Assembly (NCBI GenBank): GCA_003131315.1 | Contig: PKUV01000086.1 | Coordinates: 19,276 to 62,644 of the forward strand | DNA length: 43,369 nucleotides | Reading direction: 5' to 3' | DNA from: Acidobacteriaceae bacterium | Lineage (GTDB): Bacteria; Acidobacteriota; Terriglobia; Terriglobales; Acidobacteriaceae | Shown here: piece after piece, positions 29,457 through 37,202 of the stretch | How positions within the stretch are numbered: position 1 is the stretch's first letter | Layout of the letters: the number at the start of each line of letters is the position of its first letter | The notes under the pieces: generated by a model | What the model was told of the DNA's origin: nothing | The model's input: only the letters and a program-made list of their open reading frames with translations | The model's database searches: none | Program-made: the position numbers and the translations under genes

Positions 29457-30947
29457 GTGTTCGCCGCCAACAAATCCGAGCTCTTTCAGAAACTGCCTTC
29501 GACGGACGAACTTCTCCGCCAGCCAGACATGCAGGCGCTGACCGAGCGCGACGGTCATTCCGCCGTCGCCGAAAGTATCCGCGTCGTGCTCGCGCGCCTT
29601 CGCCAGGAAATCGCGGGTGGTCAAATCGGCGACGCCCAGCTGGACGAGAAGTCGCTGGACCTCGCGCTCGGCGGCCTGTCCGCAGCCGTCGAACGCCAAC
29701 TCCGCCAGTCGCTGAGTTACTCCTTGCTGCCGCTCGTCAACGCCACCGGCGTGATTCTCCACACCAATCTGGGGCGCGCGCCGCTGGCTGCCGCTGCGCT
29801 CGATCACGTCCGCGCCACAGCGAGCGCCTATTCCAATCTCGAATTCGACTTATCGACGGGCGAGCGCGGGAAGCGCGACGTCCATGTGGATCGCCTGTTC
29901 CAAAAGCTTCTAACTGTGGATCGTGTTGGGGATCGTGTGGAGGCGGGGCTCGGCCCCGCCTCGGCCGAGCGCAGCTCGGCCGCCATCTCGACCATCGTAG
30001 TCAACAACAACGCCGCCGCGGTTCTGCTCGCGTTGAACTCGCTTGCCGAGGGCGGCGAAGTCATCGTTTCGCGCGGAGAGCTGGTCGAAATCGGCGGTTC
30101 GTTCCGCATCCCCGACGTGATGTCGAAGTCGAATTCGACGCTGCGCGAAGTCGGCACGACCAACCGTACACGCGTCGCCGATTACGAACGTGCCATCAAC
30201 GACCGCACGCGCCTCCTGCTCCGCGTGCATCGTTCCAACTTCGAAATCACCGGCTTCACCGAGCAGCCTGGGCTCGACGAGCTGGTCGCCCTGGCCCGTG
30301 GCCGAGACCTTCCGCTCATGGAAGATCTGGGCAGCGGCGCGCTGTTCGATCTGCGTTCGGTCGGAATCACCGGCGAACCGGGCGTGCTCGACAGCCTGCG
30401 CGCCGGCGTCGATATCGTCACCTACAGCGGCGATAAACTTCTCGGCGGCCCGCAAGCTGGATTGATCAGTGGCCGCGCCGATCTGGTCGCGCGCATGCGC
30501 TCAAACTCGCTGTTTCGCGCGCTGCGCGTGGACAAGCTCACCTACTCCGCGCTCGAAGCCACGCTGCTCGCCTACGTCAAACGCGACCACGACGCAGTGC
30601 CGGTGCTGCACATGATGCGCCTGTCGAAAGACGAGATCGCGCGCCGCGCGGAAAAAATTGTTTCCCGAGTCGTATCTGCTCAAGTCAAATCCAGCAACCT
30701 CAAGCTGGAACTCCTCGATGGTGAATCCGTCATCGGCGGCGGCGCTGCGCCATCGGCCGTCTTGCCCACGCGCCTGATCGCGCTCACCCATGCCGACCTC
30801 AGCGCCGACGAACTAAGCGCCCGTCTCCGCGCCAGCACTTCGCCGGTAATCGCCCGCGTAGAAGAAGGCCGGGTCCTGCTAGACCTGCGCACCGTGTTTC
30901 CAGAGCAGGATACTGTTCTTGTAGAGGCGCTGAATTCCGTAGCGTGA
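29457..30947 (+). CDS. selA: L-seryl-tRNA(Sec) selenium transferase SelA
   Basis: PLP enzyme that turns seryl-tRNA(Sec) into selenocysteyl-tRNA(Sec) with selenophosphate. The 496-residue product starts at GTG 29457 (MFAANKSELFQKLPSTDELL), which fits the family N-terminus. Motifs: VNATGVILHTNLGRAPL, VVNNNAAAVLLALN, RVHRSNFEITGFTE, and the PLP lysine Lys327 in YSGDKLLGGPQAG. Residues about 158-178 (DRVEAGLGPASAERSSAAIS) precede VVNNNAAA where the family is normally continuous; they come from the palindrome at 29935-29983. acpS follows after 47 bp. selB is at 8605-10497; selC and selD are not in the window. Confidence 0.97.
   Translation: MFAANKSELFQKLPSTDELLRQPDMQALTERDGHSAVAESIRVVLARLRQEIAGGQIGDAQLDEKSLDLALGGLSAAVERQLRQSLSYSLLPLVNATGVILHTNLGRAPLAAAALDHVRATASAYSNLEFDLSTGERGKRDVHVDRLFQKLLTVDRVGDRVEAGLGPASAERSSAAISTIVVNNNAAAVLLALNSLAEGGEVIVSRGELVEIGGSFRIPDVMSKSNSTLREVGTTNRTRVADYERAINDRTRLLLRVHRSNFEITGFTEQPGLDELVALARGRDLPLMEDLGSGALFDLRSVGITGEPGVLDSLRAGVDIVTYSGDKLLGGPQAGLISGRADLVARMRSNSLFRALRVDKLTYSALEATLLAYVKRDHDAVPVLHMMRLSKDEIARRAEKIVSRVVSAQVKSSNLKLELLDGESVIGGGAAPSAVLPTRLIALTHADLSADELSARLRASTSPVIARVEEGRVLLDLRTVFPEQDTVLVEALNSVA
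29935..29983. repeat. Double palindrome inserted in frame in selA
   Basis: GGCGGGGC/GCCCCGCC and CGGCCGAGC/GCTCGGCCG in succession, after GTGTGGA. Conserved SelA sequence resumes directly after it. Confidence 0.85.
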
Positions 30948-30952
30948 GCGAA

Positions 30953-30986
30953 TTCCAAATTGCCAATTACAAATTACCAATTAACA
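30953..30986. repeat. AATTACAAATT-type direct repeats
   Basis: TTCCAAATTGCCAATTACAA and ATTACCAATTAACAA lie between selA and the acpS ATG. Related runs at 35257-35305 and 35344-35376. Confidence 0.7.
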
Positions 30987-30994
30987 ATGTTCCT

Positions 30995-31372
30995 ATGATT
31001 CTCGGCACCGGGGTGGACATCGCCGAAGTTCCTCGCATCCGCGAAAGCATCGAGCGGTTCGGCGACCGCTTTCTTCGTCGCATCTTCACCGACGGCGAAA
31101 TCCGTTATTGCGAACGAAAAGCCCGCCGGTTTGAAAGCTATGCCGCGCGGTTCGCCGCCAAGGAAGCCGGGATGAAGGCGCTGGGTACGGGATGGAGTCG
31201 CGGCGTGCGGTGGCGCGATATCGAAGTGGTGCGACCGAAAGGGCAGCGTCCGACCATTCAATTTCACGGTGAGGCGGCGGCCATCGCGGCCAAGCTCGGC
31301 GCGAAAAACATCGCTCTTTCGCTCACCCACACTTCCGAGGAAGCCCTGGCCCACGTCATTCTGGAAAGTTGA
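30995..31372 (+). CDS. acpS: Holo-[acyl-carrier-protein] synthase AcpS
   Basis: Transfers the phosphopantetheine arm from CoA to acyl carrier protein. The 125-residue product has GTGVDIAEVPRI at the start, with the Mg-binding Asp. RFAAKEAGMKALG carries the conserved Glu and Lys, and LSLTHTSEEALAHVI closes the fold. The length is normal with the ATG at 30995; the upstream open frame is translated AATTACAAATT-type repeat. There is no good ribosome site, the leader being A+T-rich repeat. Probably co-transcribed with selA. Confidence 0.97.
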   Translation: MILGTGVDIAEVPRIRESIERFGDRFLRRIFTDGEIRYCERKARRFESYAARFAAKEAGMKALGTGWSRGVRWRDIEVVRPKGQRPTIQFHGEAAAIAAKLGAKNIALSLTHTSEEALAHVILES

Positions 31373-31373
31373 T

Positions 31374-31402
31374 TCTCAGCTCTCAGCCGTCAGCTCTCGG
31401 CC
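31374..31402. repeat. AGAGCTGA-type direct repeats, inverted
   Basis: CTCAGCTCTCAGCCGTCAGC and TCTCGGCC, the reverse complement of the 28338 type, starting right after the acpS stop. The rest of the gap to 31651 shows no supported gene; an extended -10 like TGCTATGAT is at about 31620-31628. Confidence 0.7.
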
Positions 31403-31651
31403 TTCAGATAAAACCCGCTTTCCCGGCCAGAAATGGCGGCAACGATCACGCGATGGCACGTCCGCAGAACCGTGCAGTGAGAAACCATGAAGCGGGAAAC
31501 CGGGAACAGATATCGTCCCGGGACAACCCCAAGCCGAGCAAGTGGGAGCCTCCGTTTTGGCGCAAACCTCTCCCTTTTCGGGTCTCAAAAAATCTGGCAT
31601 GCTGAAATTTTGCGGTGTTTGCTATGATGCTTCTGTCGTTTACTGACTACC

Positions 31652-32725
31652 TTGCCTAGCCAGAAGCAGCTCAAATGGTCGCAACTACGCGTGGGACTCA
31701 CCGTCCTGTTCGCAAGCGTCACGCTCGCCGTCCTCATTTTCGTAATGAGCGGTACCGGCGGATGGCTCACCCGCAAGATCTCGCTGCGATCGTACTTCGA
31801 TAATGCAGGTGGCTTGCGCGAAGGCGCGCCGGTGCGTTTGGCGGGTGTGGACATCGGCAACGTGACGGGCGTCCGGATCGTGGGCGGCAAGCCGCTGACG
31901 CCGGTCGAAGTCACGATGAAGGTCAACACCAAGTACAAGTTCAATCTGCGCAAAGACTCCGTAACTCTGTTGGCCACTGCCGGGGTCCTGGGCGAAACCT
32001 ACGTGGACGTTGACAGTTCGGCGGCGAAGGGTCCGGAGGCGACCGACGGAGACACGTTGGCAGCCCGCAACCAGCCCGATATCCAGGACGTGGTGCGCGC
32101 CAGCCAGGGCACGCTGCAGAACATGGACGCGCTGCTGAAGCGGGTGGATCGCATTGTGGCGTTTGTCGAAAGCGGCCAGGGTTCGATCGGCAAGGTCATT
32201 TACAGTCCCGCCTTGTACGACCAGCTCAACGCGACGGTGGCTGAATTCAAGGGATTGGTGGATGACCTCCAGAGCGGAAAGGGCTCGCTCGGCCCTCTGC
32301 TCACCAGCGACGAGGCGTACAAGAAAGTAATTGCCACCATCGACAAGCTGAACGTGATGGTGGACGAACTGCAGCAGGGCAAAGGCACGGCCGGCAAACT
32401 GCTCAAAGATCCTGAACTGTATGACAACGCGAACAAAACGATCGCGAACGTTCGCCAGTTGACCGACGACATCAATGCGGGCAAGGGCGCGCTGGGCAAG
32501 ATGACGCGCGATCAGGAATTCGCCGCCAAGCTGCAGACCACGATGAACAACCTGGCGGCACTCTCCGAGCGCATGGAAAAGGGCGAGGGCACGGCGGGAA
32601 TGCTGTTCAAGGATCCTGCCCTTTACAACAACAGCAACCAGATGCTGGTGGAGACGCGGGAACTGGTCAAGGCGATCCGGGAAGATCCCAAGAAATATTT
32701 GACGTTCCACGTGAAAGTCTTCTGA
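31652..32725 (+). CDS. MCE-domain (MlaD-type) lipid-transport substrate-binding protein
   Basis: Periplasmic lipid-binding subunit anchored in the inner membrane, normally working with an MlaE/MlaF transporter. The 357-residue product has one N-terminal membrane segment (VGLTVLFASVTLAVLIFVM) and an MCE domain (SYFDNAGGLREGAPVRLAGV and VLGETYVDVD, about 45-125). A helical C-terminal part carries a fivefold repeat: GQGSIGKVIYSPALYDQ, GKGSLGPLLTSDEAYKK, GKGTAGKLLKDPELYDN, GKGALGKMTRDQEF and GEGTAGMLFKDPALYNN. The TTG at 31652 is the likely start; a GTG about 39 bp further in is possible. No mlaE or mlaF lies beside it. Confidence 0.92.
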   Translation: MPSQKQLKWSQLRVGLTVLFASVTLAVLIFVMSGTGGWLTRKISLRSYFDNAGGLREGAPVRLAGVDIGNVTGVRIVGGKPLTPVEVTMKVNTKYKFNLRKDSVTLLATAGVLGETYVDVDSSAAKGPEATDGDTLAARNQPDIQDVVRASQGTLQNMDALLKRVDRIVAFVESGQGSIGKVIYSPALYDQLNATVAEFKGLVDDLQSGKGSLGPLLTSDEAYKKVIATIDKLNVMVDELQQGKGTAGKLLKDPELYDNANKTIANVRQLTDDINAGKGALGKMTRDQEFAAKLQTTMNNLAALSERMEKGEGTAGMLFKDPALYNNSNQMLVETRELVKAIREDPKKYLTFHVKVF

Positions 32726-32760
32726 TTGCAGCAGGAGAAGTCGGCAGCGCCACAAATCAC

Positions 32761-32812
32761 GTGGGGACGGACGCCTCGTCCGTCCAGCCGAGCGAAGCTC
32801 GGCAGCGCTTCG
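32761..32812. repeat. Double palindrome after the mlaD-like gene
   Basis: GGACGGACG/CGTCCGTCC with loop CCT, then GCCGAGC/GCTCGGC. Same architecture as 5779 with changed arms, the changes compensating on both sides. Confidence 0.8.
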
Positions 32813-32845
32813 GGGGAAGTTAGGCGAGAAGGCGGCTTCGGAGAG

Positions 32846-32851
32846 TACACT
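32846..32851 (+). promoter_or_regulatory. -10-like box before the small membrane ORF
   Basis: TACACT, 6 nt before the ATG at 32858. Fits the close -10 pattern seen at other genes here; weak on its own. Confidence 0.3.
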
Positions 32852-32857
32852 CGTTTC

Positions 32858-32986
32858 ATGCTACATGTGGTGATTCCCGTTGCTGTAGCACTCGTGATTG
32901 CAGTGATCTTCATGTTGTGGCCCGTGCTGGCGGACGCACGTCACTGGTTTCCGCGCAAGAAAACCAAGGGGACTCTGGGCCACTAG
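32858..32986 (+). CDS. Possible 42-residue single-pass membrane protein
   Basis: MLHVVIPVAVALVIAVIFML begins with a long hydrophobic segment, followed by a short basic tail (ARHWFPRKKTKGTLGH). Such small inner-membrane proteins are common and often missed. The ATG at 32858 lies 6 nt after a -10-like TACACT; GGAGAG sits 12 nt upstream. The longer open frame from 32726 passes through a palindrome and is unlikely. No family is recognised. Confidence 0.45.
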   Translation: MLHVVIPVAVALVIAVIFMLWPVLADARHWFPRKKTKGTLGH

Positions 32987-33073
32987 CTTCCCCGCTCTTA
33001 GCAGCAATAAGAAATCGTGCCTCTGGCAAACTGAGACGTTACCTGGTTGACTGTTTCCGCGGCTTTCGTCCAA

Positions 33074-33079
33074 TACAAT
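33074..33079 (+). promoter_or_regulatory. -10-like box before the M13 peptidase
   Basis: TACAAT about 100 nt before the ATG at 33180. TTGACT lies 21 nt upstream of it, too far for an ideal pair. Confidence 0.3.
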
Positions 33080-33179
33080 GGTTCCGGTGTGTCCGGGGAA
33101 GTGTGTTCGGGAAACGTGCGTTCAACCCCTGCGCGTATCGCCCGGCCACGGCAGTTCCATATCTCGATTCGAGGATCTC

Positions 33180-35246
33180 ATGCGCAATTTCTTGAAAGTG
33201 TTGACCGTCTCCATGATGCTTGTGCCTGCGTTAGCCCAGGATAAGCCGGCCCAGGATAAACCGGCCCAAGACAAGACTGAAGCCGCGAAGCCGCCTGCCG
33301 ACGTGCGCTTCTCCGCCGACCTGCTCGATAAGAGCGTGGATCCATGCCACGATTTCTACGCCTACGCGTGCAGCAAGTGGCAGGCGCAGAACCCGGTTCC
33401 CGCCGACCGCTCAGCCTGGGGCCGCTTCAACGAATTGCAGCAGCGCGGCGAATACATTGTGCGCGACATTCTCGAAAAGGCGTCGGTCGACCGGCCGGCC
33501 CGCAGTGCCAACGAGCAGAAGATCGGCGATTACTATGCCAGCTGCATGGACGAAACGGCGATCGAAAAAGCGGGCACGAAGCCATTGGAGCAGGACTTCC
33601 AAAGCATTGCGGAGATCAAATCGAAAGCGGAACTTCCGAAAGAGATCGTCCGGCTGCATCGCGACGGCACCGATGTCTTGTTCGGCTTCGATTCCGGATC
33701 GGACTTCAAGAACGCGAGCCAGATGATTGCCGAGGTGGACCAGGGCGGACTGGGCATGCCGGACCGCGATTACTATTTCAAAGACGATGAGAAGTCGGTC
33801 GAGCTGCGGAAGAAATACGTCGCGCATGTGGCGAAGATGTTTGCGCTGTTGGGCGACGATCAAGGCAAAGCCGCGGCGGAAGCCAAAGTCGTCATGGAGA
33901 TTGAAACCGGCTTAGCCAAGGGCGCGCTGGACCAGACCAGCCGCCGCGATCCGCAGAAGATCTACCACAAGCTGACCACTAAGGAACTCGCCGCCATGAG
34001 TCCAGCATTCAATTGGAACACCTACTTCGAAGGCGTGGGCGCGCCCCGGTTCGATTCGCTCAATGTGGTTGAGCCCGAGTTCGTCAAAAACATGCAGGAA
34101 GTATTAAGTGCGCACTCGCTCGACGATTGGAAGACGTATTTGCGCTGGCACACGGTGCATGGCAACGTGCCGACGCTGCCGGCGGCGTTCGTCAACGAAA
34201 ACTTCGATTTCTTCGGCAAGACGATGCAGGGCACCAAGGAGTTGCGTCCGCGCTGGAAGCGGTGCGTGGGGTACACAAACAATGACCTGGGCGAAGTGGT
34301 CGGCCAGGTTTACGTCCAGCAGACCTTCGGCGCCGAAGGTAAGGAGCGCACGCTGGCGATGGTCGGGGCCCTCGAAAAAGCGCTGGGCGAAGACATCAAG
34401 AGCCTGCCCTGGATGGGCGCGGACACGAAGGCTCAGGCGCTTGTGAAATTGCAGGCGATCGCCAACCGCATCGGCTATACCGACAAGTGGCGCGACTACT
34501 CGGCGCTCCAGATCGCGCGCGGCGATGCTCTGGGCAACTCGCAACGCGCCAACCGGAACGACATTCAGCGGCGATTGGACAAGATCGGTAAGCCGCTCGA
34601 TAAGAGGGATTGGCCGTATCCGCCGATGACGGTGAACGCGAGCTACGACCCAACCCAGAACAACATCACGTTTCCCGCCGGAATTCTGCAACCACCGTTC
34701 TACGACAACCGGGCCGACGACGCGATGAACTTCGGCGGCATCGGCGCCGTGATCGGTCACGAACTCACGCACGGCTTCGACGACCAGGGCAGCCAGTTCG
34801 ACGCCGAGGGCAATCTCCGCGATTGGTGGACCGCGAGCGACAAAAAGCAATTCGAAGAACGTACCGGCTGCATCAAGGACCAGTACGCGAACTTCGTCGC
34901 GGTCGACGACCTGAAGCTGAACGGCAAGCTCACCCTGGGCGAGAACACGGCCGATAATGGCGGCCTGCGCATTGCCTACATGGCCATGCTGAACACGTTT
35001 GCCGGCAAGGAACCGGCGCCCGTCGACGGCCTCTCCGCCGAACAGCGCTTTTTTCTGGGATGGGCCAACGTGTGGTGCCAGAACCGCACCGATGCCATGG
35101 CGCGCATGCTGGTCACCATCGATCCGCACTCACCGTCAAGGTACCGGGTGAACGGAACCGTTTCAAATATGCCGGAGTTCCGCGAAGCCTACCACTGCGC
35201 GGCGACAGCGCCGATGGTGAATCAGAACGCGTGTAGGGTGTGGTAG
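33180..35246 (+). CDS. Secreted M13-family (neprilysin/PepO-like) zinc metallopeptidase
   Basis: Endopeptidase acting on small peptides outside the cytoplasm. The 688-residue product has a signal peptide (MRNFLKVLTVSMMLVPALA) followed by a threefold QDKPA repeat. The M13 N-terminal lobe opens DKSVDPCHDFYAYACSKW. The zinc site HELTH is at 527-531 (GHELTHGFDDQGSQFD) and Glu588 in ENTADNGGL is the third ligand. The ending NACRVW is the hallmark C-terminus of the family. NASYDPTQNNITFPAGIL and SPSRYRVNGTVSN are also typical. The ATG at 33180 is chosen since it starts the signal peptide; the frame extends upstream to 33078 without such a feature. Confidence 0.96.
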   Translation: MRNFLKVLTVSMMLVPALAQDKPAQDKPAQDKTEAAKPPADVRFSADLLDKSVDPCHDFYAYACSKWQAQNPVPADRSAWGRFNELQQRGEYIVRDILEKASVDRPARSANEQKIGDYYASCMDETAIEKAGTKPLEQDFQSIAEIKSKAELPKEIVRLHRDGTDVLFGFDSGSDFKNASQMIAEVDQGGLGMPDRDYYFKDDEKSVELRKKYVAHVAKMFALLGDDQGKAAAEAKVVMEIETGLAKGALDQTSRRDPQKIYHKLTTKELAAMSPAFNWNTYFEGVGAPRFDSLNVVEPEFVKNMQEVLSAHSLDDWKTYLRWHTVHGNVPTLPAAFVNENFDFFGKTMQGTKELRPRWKRCVGYTNNDLGEVVGQVYVQQTFGAEGKERTLAMVGALEKALGEDIKSLPWMGADTKAQALVKLQAIANRIGYTDKWRDYSALQIARGDALGNSQRANRNDIQRRLDKIGKPLDKRDWPYPPMTVNASYDPTQNNITFPAGILQPPFYDNRADDAMNFGGIGAVIGHELTHGFDDQGSQFDAEGNLRDWWTASDKKQFEERTGCIKDQYANFVAVDDLKLNGKLTLGENTADNGGLRIAYMAMLNTFAGKEPAPVDGLSAEQRFFLGWANVWCQNRTDAMARMLVTIDPHSPSRYRVNGTVSNMPEFREAYHCAATAPMVNQNACRVW

Positions 35247-35256
35247 GAAAGAAGGG

Positions 35257-35305
35257 AATTTGTAATTTGGTAATTTGGTAATTTGTAATTGGTAATCGAA
35301 AAGCG
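35257..35305. repeat. AATTTGTAATTTGG-type direct repeats
   Basis: GGGAATTTGTAATTTGGTAA and TTTGGTAATTTGTAATTGG, starting 11 nt after the M13 peptidase stop. The reverse-complement type is at 35344-35376, so the two runs could pair. Confidence 0.75.
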
Positions 35306-35343
35306 CGTGACGTTCCAATTGTGCAGGGAAACCGTCGGCTCTT

Positions 35344-35376
35344 AAATTACAAATTTCCAATCATCAATTACAAATT
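35344..35376. repeat. AATTACAAATTT-type direct repeats, inverted partner
   Basis: AAATTACAAATTTCCAATCA and TCAATTACAAATTC, ending at the lipA stop codon. With 35257-35305 it forms a loose, A+T-rich inverted repeat between the convergent M13 and lipA genes. Confidence 0.75.
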
Positions 35377-35377
35377 C

Positions 35378-36283
35378 TCATCCCGCCGCCACATCCGCCT
35401 GCTCATGCGCGTGATAACTCGACCGCACCAGCGGCCCCGACTCGACGTGCTTGAATCCAAACTTCAGGGCTTCTTCTTTCAGCGAGACAAACTCGGCAGG
35501 CGTGTAGTAGCGCGTCATCGGAAGATGATCTTTTGACGGACGCAGATACTGGCCAATCGTCAGAATATCGACGCCGCGTTCGCCCAGGTCGCGGAAGACT
35601 TCGATCAGTTCATCGGTCTCCTCGCCGATTCCAACCATCACGCCGCTCTTGGTCACCGTCGCCGGGTCCCACTTCTTGGCATTCGCGAGCAGATCAAGCG
35701 TGCGCTTGTAGCGCGCTCCCGAGCGTACCGCGCGGTAGAGCCGCGGGACGGTTTCGGTATTGTGGTTAAGCACGTTGGGCTTCGCTTCGAGCACGATGCG
35801 CAGCGGTTCTTCCCGACCCTGGAAGTCGGGGATCAGCACCTCGACCCGGCACTCCGGCGCGAGCTCACGAATCTGCCGGATGGTTTCGGCAAAAATCTTT
35901 GCCCCGCCAACGTTGTCATCGTCGCGGTTCACGCTGGTCACAACCGCATGACGCACGCCGAGCGTAGCGACGGCTTCCGCCACGCGTCGTGGCTCGTCCC
36001 AGTCAATCGCTTCCGGACGCCCCTTGGGGACCGCGCAAAAGCCGCAGCGGCGGGTGCAGATATCGCCCAGCAGCATGAAGGTCGCGGTGTGATGGTCCCA
36101 GCATTCTCCAATATTCGGACACTGCGCCGACTCGCAAACCGTATGCAGCCCCAGCCCGCGCGCCAGCTTCTTCAGGTTGTGAAAGTTGTCGCCAACCGGA
36201 GCCTTGGCCTTGAGCCACGAAGGCTTGGGGCTGGGGACGCTGGGGCCGAGTTCGATCTGGACGAGCTGGGAAGAGGCGGACAT
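35378..36283 (-). CDS. lipA: Lipoyl synthase LipA
   Basis: Radical-SAM enzyme that inserts two sulfurs into protein-bound octanoyl chains to give lipoate. The 301-residue product has the auxiliary cluster cysteines Cys50, Cys55 and Cys61 (CESAQCPNIGEC) and the radical-SAM cysteines Cys76, Cys80 and Cys83 (CTRRCGFC). Later motifs are VNRDD and NHNTETVPRLY, and the conserved C-terminal Ser is in GPLVRSSYHA. Length is normal. TATAGT ends 5 nt before the ATG with no ribosome site, so the mRNA is probably leaderless. It works with LipB (41452) on PDH-type complexes such as that of the pdhA gene at 40035. Confidence 0.98.
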   Translation of the reverse strand: MSASSQLVQIELGPSVPSPKPSWLKAKAPVGDNFHNLKKLARGLGLHTVCESAQCPNIGECWDHHTATFMLLGDICTRRCGFCAVPKGRPEAIDWDEPRRVAEAVATLGVRHAVVTSVNRDDDNVGGAKIFAETIRQIRELAPECRVEVLIPDFQGREEPLRIVLEAKPNVLNHNTETVPRLYRAVRSGARYKRTLDLLANAKKWDPATVTKSGVMVGIGEETDELIEVFRDLGERGVDILTIGQYLRPSKDHLPMTRYYTPAEFVSLKEEALKFGFKHVESGPLVRSSYHAHEQADVAAG

Positions 36284-36288
36284 GACAA

Positions 36289-36294
36289 ACTATA
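36289..36294 (-). promoter_or_regulatory. -10 box of lipA
   Basis: TATAGT on the minus strand, 5 nt before the ATG, in the A+T-rich stretch 36285-36302. Confidence 0.5.
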
Positions 36295-36433
36295 ATTTTA
36301 TCAGTTTGCCGGAAACGCCGCCAAGACGGCCCAACGAATGCCTGCAAAGGCATCAACAGAGATCGACAATAGATGGCAGATTAGGCTGCGACTGGAATTG
36401 ACGGGACCCACCTCTCCAAACCGGAGAACGAAC

Positions 36434-36462
36434 CGGACCGGTGACGGGAGGCCACCGGTCCG
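36434..36462. repeat. Perfect 10-bp hairpin, lipA-iorA intergenic
   Basis: CGGACCGGTG and CACCGGTCCG around a 9-nt loop. It lies downstream of the possible small minus-strand ORF at 36484 and could be its terminator, though no strong T run follows. The flanking 36295-36433 shows no gene. Confidence 0.7.
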
Positions 36463-36483
36463 CGATTCGCACCGCCGTTAACG

Positions 36484-36687
36484 TCAGTGCTTGAATTGAG
36501 CCAGCTTCGGGCTGCCATCTCCCCACGGCTGCAAGGCTTCAAGATTGCCACAAACGTCCTCACCGAAGCGAATCATTACACGTCGCCTTCCATCACGATG
36601 AATTACTTCAGGTATATCATTTATGGACGCGAGGCTCAGAGACGCCAATGGGCGCTCAGTTGCCCTGGAGTTCTTCTGCCTCGGCAT
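36484..36687 (-). CDS. Possible small protein, unrecognised
   Basis: A 67-residue open frame containing INDIPEVIHRDGRRRVMIRF and GEDVCGNLEALQPWGDG. The composition is protein-like but no family is recognised. GGAGG is only one base from the ATG, too close to be ideal, so the true start may be internal or the frame may be chance. It diverges from the 2Fe-2S subunit gene and is followed by the hairpin at 36434-36462. Confidence 0.25.
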   Translation of the reverse strand: MPRQKNSRATERPLASLSLASINDIPEVIHRDGRRRVMIRFGEDVCGNLEALQPWGDGSPKLAQFKH

Positions 36688-36710
36688 TCCTCCGATGACG
36701 AGGTTTTCGC

Positions 36711-37202
36711 ATGGCTCAGGTTACGAAGCTAAATGTGAATGGAAGCCCCCGCACCATTGACGCGGATGCGGACATCAGTCTGCTCAGCGTGTTGCGCGAT
36801 CAACTCGATCTGACGGGAAGCAAGTACGGCTGCGGAGAAGGCCAGTGCGGCGCCTGTACGGTCCTGATCGATGGAAGTCCCCGCCGATCGTGCATCACGC
36901 CGGTGGGCGCCGTCGGTCAGAAACAAATCACGACGATTGAAGGCCTCGCTCAGGGTGACCGTTTGCATCCGTTGCAGCAGGCCTTCCTTGAAGAGGCAGC
37001 GATGCAATGCGCCTACTGCACGTCCGGGATGATCATGACGGCCGTTTCGCTCCTGCACGCGAACCCCAACCCATCCGCGGCCGACATCTCGCATTCCATG
37101 CAAGGCAACATATGCCGCTGTGGAACCCATCCACGTATTGTGGCTGCGATCCAAAAGGCGGCGAAGGCCCTGAATCGGTCCATGAAGGAGTCCAGCCAAT
37201 GA
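36711..37202 (+). CDS. 2Fe-2S subunit of a xanthine-oxidase-family molybdenum hydroxylase (IorA/CoxS type)
   Basis: Electron-transfer subunit with two [2Fe-2S] clusters. The 163-residue product has plant-ferredoxin cysteines Cys41, Cys46, Cys49 and Cys61 (GCGEGQCGACT ... RSC). The second all-helical cluster is at Cys100, Cys103, Cys135 and Cys137 (CAYCTSG and CRCGTHP). It has no export signal of its own. The stop overlaps the start of the large subunit (ATGA). No FAD subunit gene is present, which matches the two-subunit isoquinoline-oxidoreductase type rather than xanthine dehydrogenase or CO dehydrogenase. Confidence 0.95.
   Translation: MAQVTKLNVNGSPRTIDADADISLLSVLRDQLDLTGSKYGCGEGQCGACTVLIDGSPRRSCITPVGAVGQKQITTIEGLAQGDRLHPLQQAFLEEAAMQCAYCTSGMIMTAVSLLHANPNPSAADISHSMQGNICRCGTHPRIVAAIQKAAKALNRSMKESSQ

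Noticed and set aside
31453-31605. Small plus-strand ORF (about 50 codons, MARPQNRAVRNHEAGNR...) between acpS and the mlaD-like gene
   Set aside because: No ribosome site, no recognisable family, and its frame extends upstream into the direct repeats at 31374-31402. Could be real but unsupported.
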